Source: Terana coerulea
Lineage: Eukaryota; Basidiomycota; Agaricomycetes; Polyporales; Phanerochaetaceae
Length of the DNA: 23,992 bases
Assembly (NCBI GenBank): GCA_024811115.1
Contig: JAKOGH010000435.1
Span: 1 to 23,992, forward strand
Direction of reading: 5' to 3'
Shown one piece after another: positions 9,766 through 19,884 of the stretch; position 1 is the first letter of the stretch; the number at the start of each line of letters is the position of its first letter. The notes below the pieces were generated by a model. The model did no database searches, was not told the origin of the DNA, and saw only the letters and a program-made list of their open reading frames with translations. Both the position numbers and the translations under genes were made by a program.

Positions 9766-12575
9766 TGAGGGACTGCTGGGCGAAGTGCTAACGCAGAGCG
9801 AGATACGTTCCGACGAAGAGGCCGCTTTTGGTCTTCAAAGAGCTGATTGGATGTCCTCTACCCATACATTCTTGCCTGCGAACTTTTGAAGATAACCATC
9901 GCTCTAAATCATCTCACGGCTACGGGCCATGCAGGAGCCAGACCTATGCAGTTTACGGCTCGCGTACATGTGGAGACGTTCTTCGTGGCTTCTGAAGATT
10001 TTTCCCGCTTGCGCCCCGAAAGGAGGTGAACGGAGGTATCACCAATGAAATGGTGTTAGGATCTAACTTCGACAGCAAAAGCCCATTCGGAGCGTCTGGA
10101 GCAATCATATTGTGTGCGCCGGCACTTCAATCTGTCAAAGAATGTTTTTTCTTCAGCTTCCGGGATCCGGCCTCAGCGGTGCTTAGACTACCCACCCAAC
10201 GCTAAGGTTCAGCGAATTTGAAAGATGCGAGCGGGCGCAGTATTAAGGCAGCAATCTCTCGAGAGCATTGAGGGCGATAGACGTCGGGCAACATGTAAGG
10301 TTCCTGAGGCCTGGTCTGGGTCTCCCTTCACAGTTCAACGCTCAGGCTCGAAGGGAAAGTGGGCTGACGGCTTACAGCATGTGTCTAGTCAAGAGGGGGC
10401 GAGATCTGAATGGGGATACGCACCGCCAGGTGGAGCCGGGGCGGTAGCGGTGGCCCGGGTCCTTGTTCGCGTCTTTCTCGCAGAGAACCCTTAAACTTGT
10501 GGCCTACCCCCGCTATTGGTACTTATTTTGGAACAGAAATGCACAGTAACATAGTGCGATTCTGACCCTCAATTTTGAGCCATTATTTGTGTGAGGGGAG
10601 GGAACGACGGACGCAACAAAGTAGTGATCTCTCGGCCAATTTGGGAAGTCAGTCACGTGGCAGTCTGAACCATGTGGGTCGCGGGTCGCGTCTTCACCAA
10701 GTAGTGCGTGTCTAGTTCCTGCATAACCTTTGCACGGCTTCGACGTTTTGTTTGACAATGCATATAGCCGTAAGGCTATTTTCAGAAAGAAGATTGCATT
10801 TTTGGAGTTGTGTCACTCAGAGATGACAAGTAAACACCACTTAAAATGAGTCCAACCATGGGTAAAAATCGCACTAATGAGTATGTATAGTCAATTGACA
10901 TTTTCACATGCTGCATGGGCTTTTTCGCCACGTAAATGCTGAGGAAGAGATAGGTAATCGTGAAGGACGCAAATGGGACGCGACGGGACATGAGCGTCCA
11001 ACGATGCCGCGCGCCGGCAAGTGGGGTGATGCTCCACACCGCCCGCTACCGCCCGGTGGTCGGGGTCCTCGAAACTTTGGAGGTGCGTGTCAGGAAATTC
11101 ACTTTCGCGCCCTTCTTGTCTAGTGGTGGGCCGTGGAGAATGACGCCCGGCGTTCATTGCTCGGCCGGCCCGCTGCCTCGAAGTGGAGGAGTTCAAGTCC
11201 TGTGACACGGGCAAAAATTCGGATATCCGTGGGCCTCAAATAGCGCGATGAGGCCCTGTTTGGGTTTAATTTGTATCAGAAGTGACAGAAGATAAGTATC
11301 ATGTTTCTCAGCAACAGTGATTAGAGCGTGCGAGGGATTGCGAGTCCAAAATGTAGCAGTGGTGAGAGTCGTGCCACAGACGGCAGTCACGAAGTTGAGC
11401 GTTTGGCCGAACATACCGGGCTTCTTTTGGTACGTGGGCGTCTGTCGCCTGCAGAAGCAAGAAGTTGTACGGAGACAGTTCCCACTCACTGCGCATGCTG
11501 CCTACACATTCAACTACCGCTCACAAAGGCAGAGCATTCCCCGCGTGCGGTGAAGTGGTGGATTTCGCACCATCTCCAACCGGGAAGCCGTAGCATGTAA
11601 TTGTTCAACATCTACGCAGTTCGTTGCCTTGTTTCAGAGCCGAGGGCGCGAGTCGATAAGACTGCTTCGGAATTTTGAGGAGCATCTGCTTTTCGGAAGG
11701 CTTGACGAAGAACTTGCAGCTGAAGACAAGCGGTTGGAGGACAAGCAAACTGCGGCGGTATGGGATACGATCATTTCCAGAGTAGCAGACCAAGATGGAG
11801 CGACTTGAAGTAGGATGGATGTGAGTGGTACACTTGGAAAAAGCGAGAGAGTTGTTGATACCCTGAAGGCCAGACGGCATTAACTCGAAGGCGTAGCTCG
11901 GGGTTGCCTTGTAGCGAGCGTTACATAGATCAATGATGGTCACGGGCGTCGCTGAGTCACAAGAGGAGCACACAACTGGCGTGTTCAAGTCAGGTCAACA
12001 GGGAATGAAGATTTGACACTCTATATACAAGTATTGCCCGTAAAATTGTATCATCTTTCGTCCACGTTACCCCCTTTATACAGCAGAAGGATTGCTGTAG
12101 AGGCAGTCAGCCGCAAGCGATGGAAGCGCCCTCGACACTGGCTGCTCATTGGCTGGGACATGCCAAAGTGAGATCGCAATCTGGTGATCAGTGAGATCAC
12201 GTGAGATCATCTGTTTTCCCGGATTTTGGCCCCGCAGAGACCTTGCCGTGGGCAAGCCCGACAAGGTATCTTCGATAAAATTGGCACAGTCACGAGGGCA
12301 TTCGGAATGGTCGAAAAAGTACAGTTTGATGGGACCAGAAGTGTCCCTCAGGCTGCATACTAGTAATCGTCCACACTGGCTAGTACCCCACACTCGGAAC
12401 GCAACACCACTTGTCCCATACTTCTAAGTCTCAGTCCCACACTTTGCGATATAAGTGAATAGGTATATTTCTCTCATAACCTGCGTCATGGGGCTCCGCG
12501 AGACTAATATTATCAATGTTCTTGTTAATACTATGTGCACTGTGACCAAACCAATATTGACTTACCAGTGTCTGG
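9766..12575. other. 2.8-kb stretch without a recognisable gene
   Basis: Several minus-strand open segments exist, but none could be tied to a family or joined into a convincing spliced gene. 11039..10782 includes a hydrophobic run near VPFASFTITYLFLSIYVA. 11489..11193 has another hydrophobic run. 11988..11605 has reasonably coding-like codons and seven cysteines but no ATG or clear acceptor. 12420..12076 can start after a CTTAG acceptor with KYGTSGVAFRVW. They may be remnants of decayed genes or exons of an unknown membrane protein. The rest looks non-coding. Confidence 0.4.
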
Positions 12576-12828
12576 CTAGAATGGATTCAGAAAAGAGCAG
12601 ATTTTCCCATCATCGGCAGTGAGGCTGCCTGCATCTACAATTTATAGTGAGTAACCAATGACAGTGCTGAAAACATGGAGAAATCCTACTTTCGCACCCT
12701 GTTTTGCCCTCGTGTACTTCTAGTACGTCTTTCTCTTCGCCAGGAAGCGACTCGGATGGTGCAGGTCGAGCAAACGGCAGCAGCATAGCGAAGGACACAA
12801 CCAAAAAGGTGATAGTATAGGGATACAT
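12576..12828 (-). CDS. Putative small secreted peptide (about 65 residues)
   Basis: Exon 1 (12828..12690) begins MYPYTITFLVVSFAMLLPFA, a good signal peptide, and continues into an acidic stretch (EEKDVLEVHEGKTGCE). A GTAGGA donor and TTGTAG acceptor join exon 2 (12634..12576), which ends GKICSFLNPF and stop. A TATAAAG sequence lies 83 bp upstream of the ATG. The mature peptide would be about 40-45 residues with two cysteines. No family is recognised. A further GTAAGT donor lies about 10 bp beyond the stop, and an acceptor at about 12424 opens another frame, so the true gene may have more exons and the second exon may contain an indel. Confidence 0.4.
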
Positions 12829-13739
12829 GGTGGTTCTGTAGAGAGGAGCGTCGGGCAAGTCGACTTGGCGGGAGTAGTAAGTGCGGTGAGGCGGTGTCGC
12901 GTGGGCGAGTCTTTATAGGTATCATTTGCGGAATCTGCGCAGTGTTTAATGAGACTTGGCAACTTGCTCTCACAGACAGGTACATGACACCATAAATCGT
13001 TCTAATAAGGAGCTGACGTGTACGGTGTTTGGGTTACTAGTTAAGATCTGAAGGTATATGACATCGGACCAATGGCATGTATCCAGGAGAGATTCCCCCA
13101 GTGCGCGATGTGGAAGAGCTGCTTCTCAGGTCTGCGAGTCCGCAAACTCTCACGTGTGTAGCTGCTCGTCCAGACTCCAAACTACAATCTGTTCATCATG
13201 AAACTCTGACTGATGAGCCCTCGATACAATGGAAGCTCCTTGCCGGAAGTATTCGTTCCTTTCGAGTTTTTGATGAGCGCATCGAACACGTACATCAATG
13301 GCAGACAGTTTACCCGGTGTATTATATGTTTCGCCCAGGTTTCGCCTTCCGACGTCCTTCAAGTCATGAAGTACTTTAGGTTATGATCTGTGGAATGTTG
13401 TATAGAGAAAGGCAAGCTCATCTGGAATCTAGTTATTTGGCATATTTACATGGGAACCAGTCACTAAATGTGGAGTACTTACATATACAATAGCTGGCTA
13501 ACGACGGCACATGCGACGAAATGAAAGTGCATTGAAATCATACCCAGATTTGAACTAAATAGACCGACTACTTCCATTCAGCGCCACCCCGAGTACCGCT
13601 AAGTGGCTCATGCCCGGCATTTCACACTGCCGTATGCTGGGTGTCTGTTAAGAACTCCATGCGAGCAAGGGAAGGTTCGCTTCCCGACGGCAGCTTACTC
13701 AGGGATGTGCCATCAGCCGCTGTTCCCGAGGAATTTGAA
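12829..13739. other. Intergenic stretch with one doubtful open frame
   Basis: Contains the promoter of the small peptide gene on its left side. A 100-codon plus-strand open frame at 13077..13379 has no recognisable motif, hydrophobic segment or splice partner, so I do not call it a gene. Nothing else is seen. Confidence 0.4.
12911..12917 (-). promoter_or_regulatory. TATA box of the small secreted-peptide gene
   Basis: TATAAAG on the minus strand, 83 bp upstream of the start codon at 12828, followed by pyrimidine-rich leader sequence and a CCACC context at the ATG. This layout is usual for strongly expressed basidiomycete genes. Confidence 0.5.
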
Positions 13740-15252
13740 TCACCAGCAAAAGTCGTGGGCCGGAAGAACTGAAGAGGCACTGCGCGGGTATTCTTCAACT
13801 CCCGCGCTCTCCTTCAAGTTCGCTGAGGTACACGCGCGTCCCCGCGCGACGCGAAAAAATAATGAGCAGTGGAGCAATGGCCTGGAATGGTAATTTAGAC
13901 ATAAGCCTGGACATCGTGTACACATCATAGAACTCACCGCTACCTGTGCCATAATCGGGAATACTACAAAATTGAAGGTGTTGTTCCGGACGTAGGTGAT
14001 GATGAAGATCAGAGCGAAGGATGTGTAGAGGACGGCTGATTCGACCAGCATGGCCGACAGAGACAAGTAAGGCGACTTGTGCCCCGGTCCCATAGCTCTG
14101 CGCAGCTGGTAGCGCATATAGAGAAGTTTGGCGGCAATGGACAGCGTCGAGAAAATTGTGATTGCGACGGAGGCACCCCAGAACATCAGAGCGAAGTTAA
14201 CACTCGACTGCTCCCAGAGAGTGCCATTGGGAAGGGAAATCTCAGCGAGTAAGAAGCAGGATGAAACTAGATGGTCACGTTCAGCAACTGGGAGATACTG
14301 CTTCTTCCTGTTTTACTTACTGATTGACAAGAGATATGCCATGAGAGGAATACCATACGCCCACCACTTCGCATTCCAGATGACCCAAAACCGATACAGC
14401 TGGGAGATATCAGTTGTTACGGACAGGATTATTTCTTTTATTTTGAACGATTAGCAATACTGGCTCGGTTCGCGACTCATGACTCACCTCGCCCTATGCC
14501 CTATGACTCAGCTAGCGCAGCGTACCCTGCGCCCTGCCCAGACTCATCTACTAGTCTCAACACTAGTACGGATACGTAGTATGCTCTCCCACGCCACCAT
14601 CTTGTACAGTAGTATAAAGATCGACCAGTCAAGGCCTCATAGCCTTAACTGCGATCTCTTTGTTTATTAACATCGATATCTCTGGTCAGTCTCTGCGTGC
14701 TAGAGGGAAACCTCCGTAATAGCCCTCAGAGTCGCATTGAGCCCCCAGCTCATTGCGCAACGACCTTTGGTCTTAACATCAGTCATGTTATCAAAGGTTC
14801 AAAGCTCGGCCTCAAAACTCACTAGGAGACCATCAGCCAGCCATGTATTGATAGTAAAAGCGGCCGAGCCCACGACGTTGATTTTGATAGAGCCTTCCTC
14901 CACGTCGTAGGCCCCTGGACCACCTGGAAAATTCCGATTATCGATCCAGGCTAACTCCACCACACGGATTTGGCTGGCATTGCCGATAGTGCCCAAAGCA
15001 AAGAGCACGGAGATGTAAGCAAGCATGATGTAGGAGTTCCTGGGTGCGCTCTTTCTGTAAGACCACAGTGCGTCGAAACACATGATGAACATGGTCAGAT
15101 GAATGCCTATGGGCGACAGAATATGTTAACATTTATGGAAGACCCATCGCCTGCGAGAACGAACCGTAGAACATAATACCGAGCTGAGCGCCATCCAAGT
15201 TAGCGCGCTCAGACCAAAGGTCTGCAGAAGTCTCGTTGGGAGCCCAAGACAT
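13740..15252 (-). CDS. Seven-transmembrane protein of a fungal receptor-like family
   Basis: Five exons: 15252..15165, 15106..14823, 14399..14321, 14266..13938 and 13881..13740. The protein starts MSWAPNETSADLWSERAN, with an N-glycosylation motif NET outside the membrane. It has seven hydrophobic helices; recognisable parts are IHLTMFIMCFDALW (TM1), SYIMLAYISVLFALGTIG (TM2), TWLADGLLLYRFWVIWN (TM3), YGIPLMAYLLSIISSCFLLA (TM4), FWGASVAITIFSTLSIAAKL (TM5), VLYTSFALIFIITYV (TM6) and NFVVFPIMAQVAAIAPLLII (TM7). The LYRFWVIWN motif after TM3 is typical of a large basidiomycete 7TM family of unknown ligand. Intron 2 is 423 nt because it holds a probable solo LTR. As spliced, exon 5 meets a stop at about 13795; a T6 tract at 13853..13858 one base too long would explain this, and removing one base gives FRVARGRA and a longer tail to 13740. 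Confidence 0.8.
14415..14672 (+). mobile_element. Probable solo LTR inside intron 2 of the 7TM gene
   Basis: A 258-bp unit starting TGTTACGG and ending TTAACA, so it has TG...CA ends with TGTTA/TAACA symmetry, as in LTRs. An AGTATAAAG box lies about 70 bp before the 3' end on the plus strand, as expected for an LTR promoter. The flanking pentamers (TCAGT and TCGAT) are only 3/5 alike, so the target duplication is diverged or absent. It sits antisense to the host gene, 15 bp from the splice acceptor and just outside the branch-point-like CTGAT. Confidence 0.5.
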
Positions 15253-16388
15253 GGCGTGCGGCGGGACAGCTGCGACTCAGAGCGGTGCAGAGAGCCTGAG
15301 GTTTGAGAGACGACAATGGCCAGAGGCAGTGCCTTGAGCGCTGAGAGGTGTGCTTGGGGTTCGTGCTAGTACGCAGATGAGCGGCACGCATTGTATTAGA
15401 CACATAGCGTGTTATAAGCCGCGTACCTGGAAGCAATAAAGAAGCCGCCCACCCAGCGAGCAGTGTTCTCGAGCAGGCAAAGTAGTCGATTACACTGGCG
15501 TCGACTGAATTAGAAGGCGATGTTACGTGGCTCTGGATGCGCCCGGCCTTACAGCAGTTACCGAGAGAGCCTAGAATGCACGGCATCGCGAGCGCGGGAG
15601 CGGTCCATGCGCGCGAGAAGTCGCAACATTTGAATTTGAAAGATGAGTACCAGTCGGTGGAAGACGGCGGGTTGGTAGGCTCTCATCTAGCGTTGAAAAT
15701 TACAATCATATCACATGCGTGCACAGTTCCTGGTACCGCTGCATCGTCCCATCATGTTCTCGGGCTACATGAACGCGGCATAAGTACAGTTGATTGAATA
15801 GTACTTAGAAGCGTACCCGAGTCGAACGCTGCTCCGACGAGTACAATCGTATCACATGCGTGCACAGTTCCTGGTACCGCTTCATCGTCTCATCACGGTA
15901 TCGGGCTACACGAACGCGGCATAAGTACAGTTGATTGAATGGTACTTAGAAGCGTACGCTGCTCCGACGAGTGCGGCCATGGCAGCTATAGCGAGGTCTT
16001 GACGCTCAATTCCGACGGCATTCCGCACTTCCTATTTTCATTGTGGCGTGAGAGCATAAAGGTAATTAGCCAGCTGCACACGACACATTCTGATATATCA
16101 TAGCATGTTTACTCATACTCACAACACGCACCGCAGATAAGGGCACGGGTTCCTTTCACTCATGCACGGCCTCCGTCGACCGGGTACAGAGCCTGCGAGA
16201 TCTTTGCGTTCATTTATGAATGATTTCGGAAGCTGACTCCGTGACCGCATTGCATTCAATTTCCTCTGTCGACGGAGTTCCATGCCCCTGTCTCCAACGT
16301 ATTGACCTCTGCTACTTGATTAGGTGAACTCGTGACTCTCCTTGCCCATCCAAATTATAGTCACCACTCACCATGTTAATAGCTATTA
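15253..16388. other. Intergenic region with a tandem repeat
   Basis: The left part is the upstream region of the 7TM gene. The middle holds a two-copy tandem repeat (15701..15971). The right part up to the UstYa-like gene shows no supported gene on either strand. Confidence 0.45.
15701..15971. repeat. Two-copy tandem repeat, 141-bp unit
   Basis: Copy A (15701..15841) and copy B (15842..15971) both begin TACAATC and end CTCCGACGAG. They agree closely along their length apart from scattered substitutions and an 11-bp stretch (CCGAGTCGAAC) present only in copy A. The join is exact head to tail, as in a local duplication. No coding potential is seen. Confidence 0.85.
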
Positions 16389-17027
16389 TTATGCGAATTC
16401 CTCGAGATTTGTACGAAACGCGGTGTACAAAGCGCTCCAGTCACGGCAACGACGAGTGATACCTGTCGGATGCGTGGTATAGTTTCTGTCCATGAAGTCG
16501 TAGGGCTCGAGGTGGCATCAGCCGAGCAGAGGAAAATCTGTCGAAGATAATTGAAGCAATGTTTGACGTGCATTGGGGGATTAGACGAGCTGTTGACTAT
16601 GTTGTGCCCGATGATGTCCAGGCAATGCAGTTGGTGGAATATTCCGGCAGCGAACAACCTATTTTCTGGGCCCAAGACGGTAGTAGGGAATGTGCGGAGC
16701 GCGGCTAGGACCCCAGGTCGAGTACCACTCCGCGTACGAGAGGAAAGAGCCATTGATGTCGTAGTGGATTGTTTCATCAAAGGTCATCTCAACCTCTGAA
16801 TGTGCGCGTCGAGCCACGCGGGAAAGTCGTCGCCTACATACGCTACCGTGACCACGTAAGTGACAGGAGTACATTGGATGTAGGGGGAATACTTACTATA
16901 CACGCGTGAGCTAACCTCATTTCTTAACGTGGACGACTCGCTCCAGACAATATCTTGAACAAAACAAGCGAGAAAAAAGACAAGTGGATATGACCGAGAG
17001 GGTCGCTGCAATCACCGGTGGTTTCAT
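16389..17027 (-). pseudogene. UstYa-like (DUF3328) oxidase, four frame breaks
   Basis: An ATG at 17027 begins MKPPVIAATLSVISTCLF, the single N-terminal membrane anchor of the family. A GTAAGT...GGTAG intron of about 54 nt (16893..16840) joins VYT to YVGDDFP. The diagnostic motifs follow: VEMTFDETIHYDING, LGPENRLFAAGIFHQLHCLD and HVKHCFNYLRQIFLCSAD, then RRCRDWSALYTAFRTNLEEF and stop at 16389. HQLHC and HVKHC are the two HxxHC copper/haem-type motifs of UstYa proteins, which oxidise or cyclise peptide natural products at the secretory membrane. The pieces sit in different frames: one surplus T in the T6 tract near 16975, one base missing near 16795, one surplus base in GGGCCC near 16670, and one missing near 16512. 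It is either a pseudogene or badly affected by sequence errors. It is head-to-head with the next UstYa-like gene. Confidence 0.72.
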
Positions 17028-17401
17028 TGTAACCACTGGGATGCAGGGTCAGCGAGCAGGAGCAGTGTAGTGAATGAGGGACGTACACGGAAGTGTCGGC
17101 AGATGAGAGGCCAAACTGGACAACACGAAGTGCAGTAGGCTTATCCTGTTGTCCACGTTTGTAATAACCGGAGCCATACGGCGGAGATTCGTGAGCCTGC
17201 CCGGCGCGTACTACGGAGACAGTCCGGAGCCGGCGAGGTGCAACTTTTACGTTCTAGTCATGATGATCACGAATGGAAGGGCACGCAGGGAGCAAACACC
17301 CTAATACAAGACCAATCAGGCCCATGAATGTGCAGAGTCTGAGCAGGCCGTACCTCTGACTTATTTTACCCCAGAAGTGCTTCGTTCAACACTAGTACGA
17401 C
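17028..17401. promoter_or_regulatory. Shared divergent region between two UstYa-like genes
   Basis: These 374 bp separate the start codons of two oppositely oriented UstYa-like genes, so a common promoter region is likely. I see no strong TATA box and no long inverted repeat. Co-regulation is inferred from layout only. Confidence 0.4.
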
Positions 17402-18265
17402 ATGGGTGCCCTGAAACCATGCAGAGTAACGTTCTTGCTGTTGGTGCCGGTGCTCATGCTGAGCATATGGGCATCCTCCTCATTGGCAAGACGTTCACCT
17501 GGTACGTTATTAGCTCCCTCTTCTCGTCGCAGATGTATTCATCGCTGGTACGTACCAGGTGTCCTCGGTGCGGGCTTCGAACTCTTGAAGAAACGAAGGC
17601 TCGTCGTGTCGGAATGCATATGCACGACGGTAGTACATATGCTCTGGACACGCCGCGAGGCCGCGATGAGTGGGCCCTGCTGATGCCCTCCGGAGGCCAT
17701 CTGATGCACGCGAGCGCAGACAACGGCAAGCAAGCGTACTCGGTTGCGATGTTGCACCAGCTGCGCTGCTTGAACGTTCTACGCGAAGACTATGTCAACA
17801 ACGCGCCCTCTGCGCTTACTAAACACTGCATGAACTATATCCGACAGTCTTTATTGTGCATAGCGGACGCACAATTTGGAGTCGGCCTGCCGTGTGCTGT
17901 GAGTGATTCTCGGCCTCACCCGTTTTGCTGCAATGTTCTCAAATGTTGTCTTCCTTAACAGCGGAACAAACCATGTCATGGACACTGTCTGCGACGATTG
18001 GACTGCGGTGTACGCCGCCGCCGAGTTGAACCATGCCGCCAATTCCCATGTAGAGCTGTGGACAGATTGTGAAAAACTCTGGGAATGGATGGGATTGTCA
18101 ATGATCAATTGTTCCGCTGTATCCCTAGGCACTCGATATCTGCGTATAGAACGCAACTCTCATCTAGGCGAAGTCTTTCTTGAAGATAGTGAAGGTGACG
18201 TCTCCTATGCCATCCCCGGCGTTTACCTTCTCTCACCCACTATCGTGTATCCAAAATGCAGGTAG
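17402..18265 (+). CDS. UstYa-like (DUF3328) oxidase, with frame interruptions
   Basis: The ATG at 17402 gives MGALKPCRVTFLLLVPVLML, an N-terminal membrane anchor; exon 1 ends near 17501 at a GTACGT donor. The second exon (from about 17559) carries ALDTPRGRDEWALLMPSGGH, SVAMLHQLRCLNVLREDY and LTKHCMNYIRQSLLCIADA. A 63-nt intron (17899..17961) leads to GTNHVMDTVCDDWTAVYAAA, the conserved acidic-Trp C-terminal part. The first metal-binding motif is HQLRC and the second LTKHC, so both deviate from HxxHC as often seen in basidiomycete members. Two frame conflicts exist: between exon 1 and the ALDTP segment, and one surplus base near 17872 (after IADA), whose removal makes the last splice in phase. 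The open frame runs on to 18265, overlapping the GNAT gene, so the true C terminus probably lies near 18050. Confidence 0.7.
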
Positions 18266-19120
18266 AGGGGTATCTTCGGGAGATCAGTAACGTATAACCA
18301 CACATCAATGCAGTTGTGCTCACATTGGTGGGTTCTTCGGTATCGAAAACCATGGGCGCTTTGTCTGCCTTTGCCTGACATCTTGTGAGCGAACCGTCCT
18401 CTGACAGAAGTGCGTACACCACGTACCAAAGATTCTCCAACTTCAATCAAGATACGACCGATGCCTTTTCCGCGATACTCCGGCTTGACAGCTAGAGAGC
18501 TCATCTTCCAAGCCACATCGCCCATCCCCGGCCCCGAGCACGGCGTCGACAATGGCAGAGTACCGGGGAAGGAACTGCAAAATTTATCAGTGCAAAGGAA
18601 TAATCTCAGGGACAACATGCTCACCGACTGCCACCAGTTCCGGAGGTCCTCCGGAAGATTAGACATGAAAGTGTCGAAGCCTTGCGCTCTCTGCAATTCG
18701 CTAACTCGTCGTCAGCGGGTACGTCATAACGTATCAGCAGAGTACTCACTCGCCCATGATTGATTTGCCTGGGGAATAGAACATGACTGCGCCGATGATT
18801 TCGCCGGTATCCGCGAGAGCAGCAACGAAGAGATGCGCGCCCACAGCTGCCCCTGCAGCAGCGCACCGTTCCATCTCTGAACTACGGCGCCTGTCACCTC
18901 CTGCACCTCCCTGTGTAACACAGGCTGACGATAGATTAGAATTATGAAACATAAATCGGATAGCGGAGCTCATACAGTCCAGGAAGATGTCGCCCAGCAT
19001 GTCACCGACGTTGTCTAACTCTTCATCTACGTACTGAAATTAGTTGCCTTGCAGGATACGAGACTGCATCAACATACCGCAAGATGTAGTCAGGCGACGG
19101 ATGACCACGTTTTCTACCAT
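18223..19120 (-). CDS. GNAT-family N-acetyltransferase
   Basis: Six exons: 19120..19078, 19033..18750, 18700..18625, 18574..18427, 18374..18324 and 18273..18223. The product of about 217 residues begins MVENVVIRRLTTSC. It contains LFVAALADTGEIIGAVMFYS, DLRNWWQS joined to FLPRYSAIVDAVLG, then SLAVKPEYRGKGIGRILIEV, APMVFDTEE and PLYLHFGYTIVGERR. RGKGIG matches the acetyl-CoA pyrophosphate-binding signature R/QxxGxG/A. The domain transfers acetyl from acetyl-CoA to an amine; the substrate is unknown. Two one-base conflicts remain: at the exon 1/2 junction, and a surplus G in one of the G4 tracts at 18526..18535. It is convergent with the second UstYa-like gene, with touching or overlapping 3' ends. 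Confidence 0.78.
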
Positions 19121-19876
19121 GACTGTCCAAGTCTTCGATTGGTAGAGGGCTGCACTAGCGAAGAGCGGGACTGTGCAATCTGTGTCGAACTCGTCGACGG
19201 TTGAAGCCGTGATAGGTTTTGTAGATAGTATACGACCCTGGCGTGCCGCCGGGACAACATCTGAAGATTTCATCAGTCCTTCCACTTGGCCCGGTCAACA
19301 AGATCCGATGAGCCCGTACCTTGTATGGTCAACCGGCGCGCACAACCCTTGCGGTCTACAAAGCTTCTCACGGGAAAGCTGACATATACAGAGCGTCGAG
19401 CGGAGCTTCTTGTTGTCGAGTAGAATGGATGCGCAGGAACTTCTATCCGTCGACCAAAACATGATACAGATGGCCGCCCACGGGTGCGTGTGCATCCTCT
19501 CGGGTCATCATGACCGCCGACCAGGAGAAGACACGTTCAGATGGCGTAGCCCAGAGCGCAGGTCGACCCGCTGTGTTCGCTGTCTGCCTCGGGAAGAGTA
19601 GACAAGCTGGGAAAGTATGGAAGAGTGTTGTGAACCTGTTTCCCGTGGTGAATTGAGAATTATGACGGAAATTGTAAGTACTGACATTAGATTAGGTCCA
19701 CAGCTCACATTTCCCAAGCCTACTTGACCGCGCACCGCGAGCCGGTTGAGTTTGGCTCCTTCACTTGTTCCTGCACATTCAGTACCCTTGACGCAACCAA
19801 AATGGATATGTATGTGGTGTTCATTGGGGTTGATGCATAGTGCAGTGGTCGAGTTGGGACGTGAAGAAAGAGGATA
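19121..19876. other. Upstream flank of the GNAT gene, no gene assigned
   Basis: Several short open frames on both strands, including one at 19900..19508 (minus), have no motif, signal peptide or splice-supported extension. It probably holds the GNAT promoter and degraded sequence next to the hAT insertion. Confidence 0.4.
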
Positions 19877-19884
19877 GTCATAAA
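19877..19884. repeat. Target site duplication, left (GTCATAAA)
   Basis: Directly abuts the left end of the hAT element and matches 20442..20449 exactly. Confidence 0.93.

Noticed and set aside
11115..11215. tRNA-like boxes (TGTCTAGTGGT and GAGTTCAAGTCC) on the plus strand
   Set aside because: The spacing is too long and the flanking bases cannot form an acceptor stem or cloverleaf.
12576..12828. RiPP precursor peptide for the UstYa-like enzymes
   Set aside because: The peptide has a signal sequence but no repeated core and no KR-type processing sites, and it lies 3.5 kb away.
13077..13379. 100-codon plus-strand open frame
   Set aside because: No motif, anchor or splice partner, and codon choice is unlike the clear genes nearby.
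14415..14672. DNA transposon with GATATC target duplication instead of an LTR
   Set aside because: GATATC flanks are palindromic and the inverted ends are poor; TG...CA ends plus an internal TATA box fit an LTR better.
17386..17398. 13-base match (CAACACTAGTACG) between the UstYa promoter and the solo LTR
   Set aside because: Matches of this length are expected by chance in a window of this size.
18050..18265. C-terminal extension of the second UstYa-like protein to 18265
   Set aside because: It runs past the normal family end into the last exon of the convergent GNAT gene and resembles nothing.
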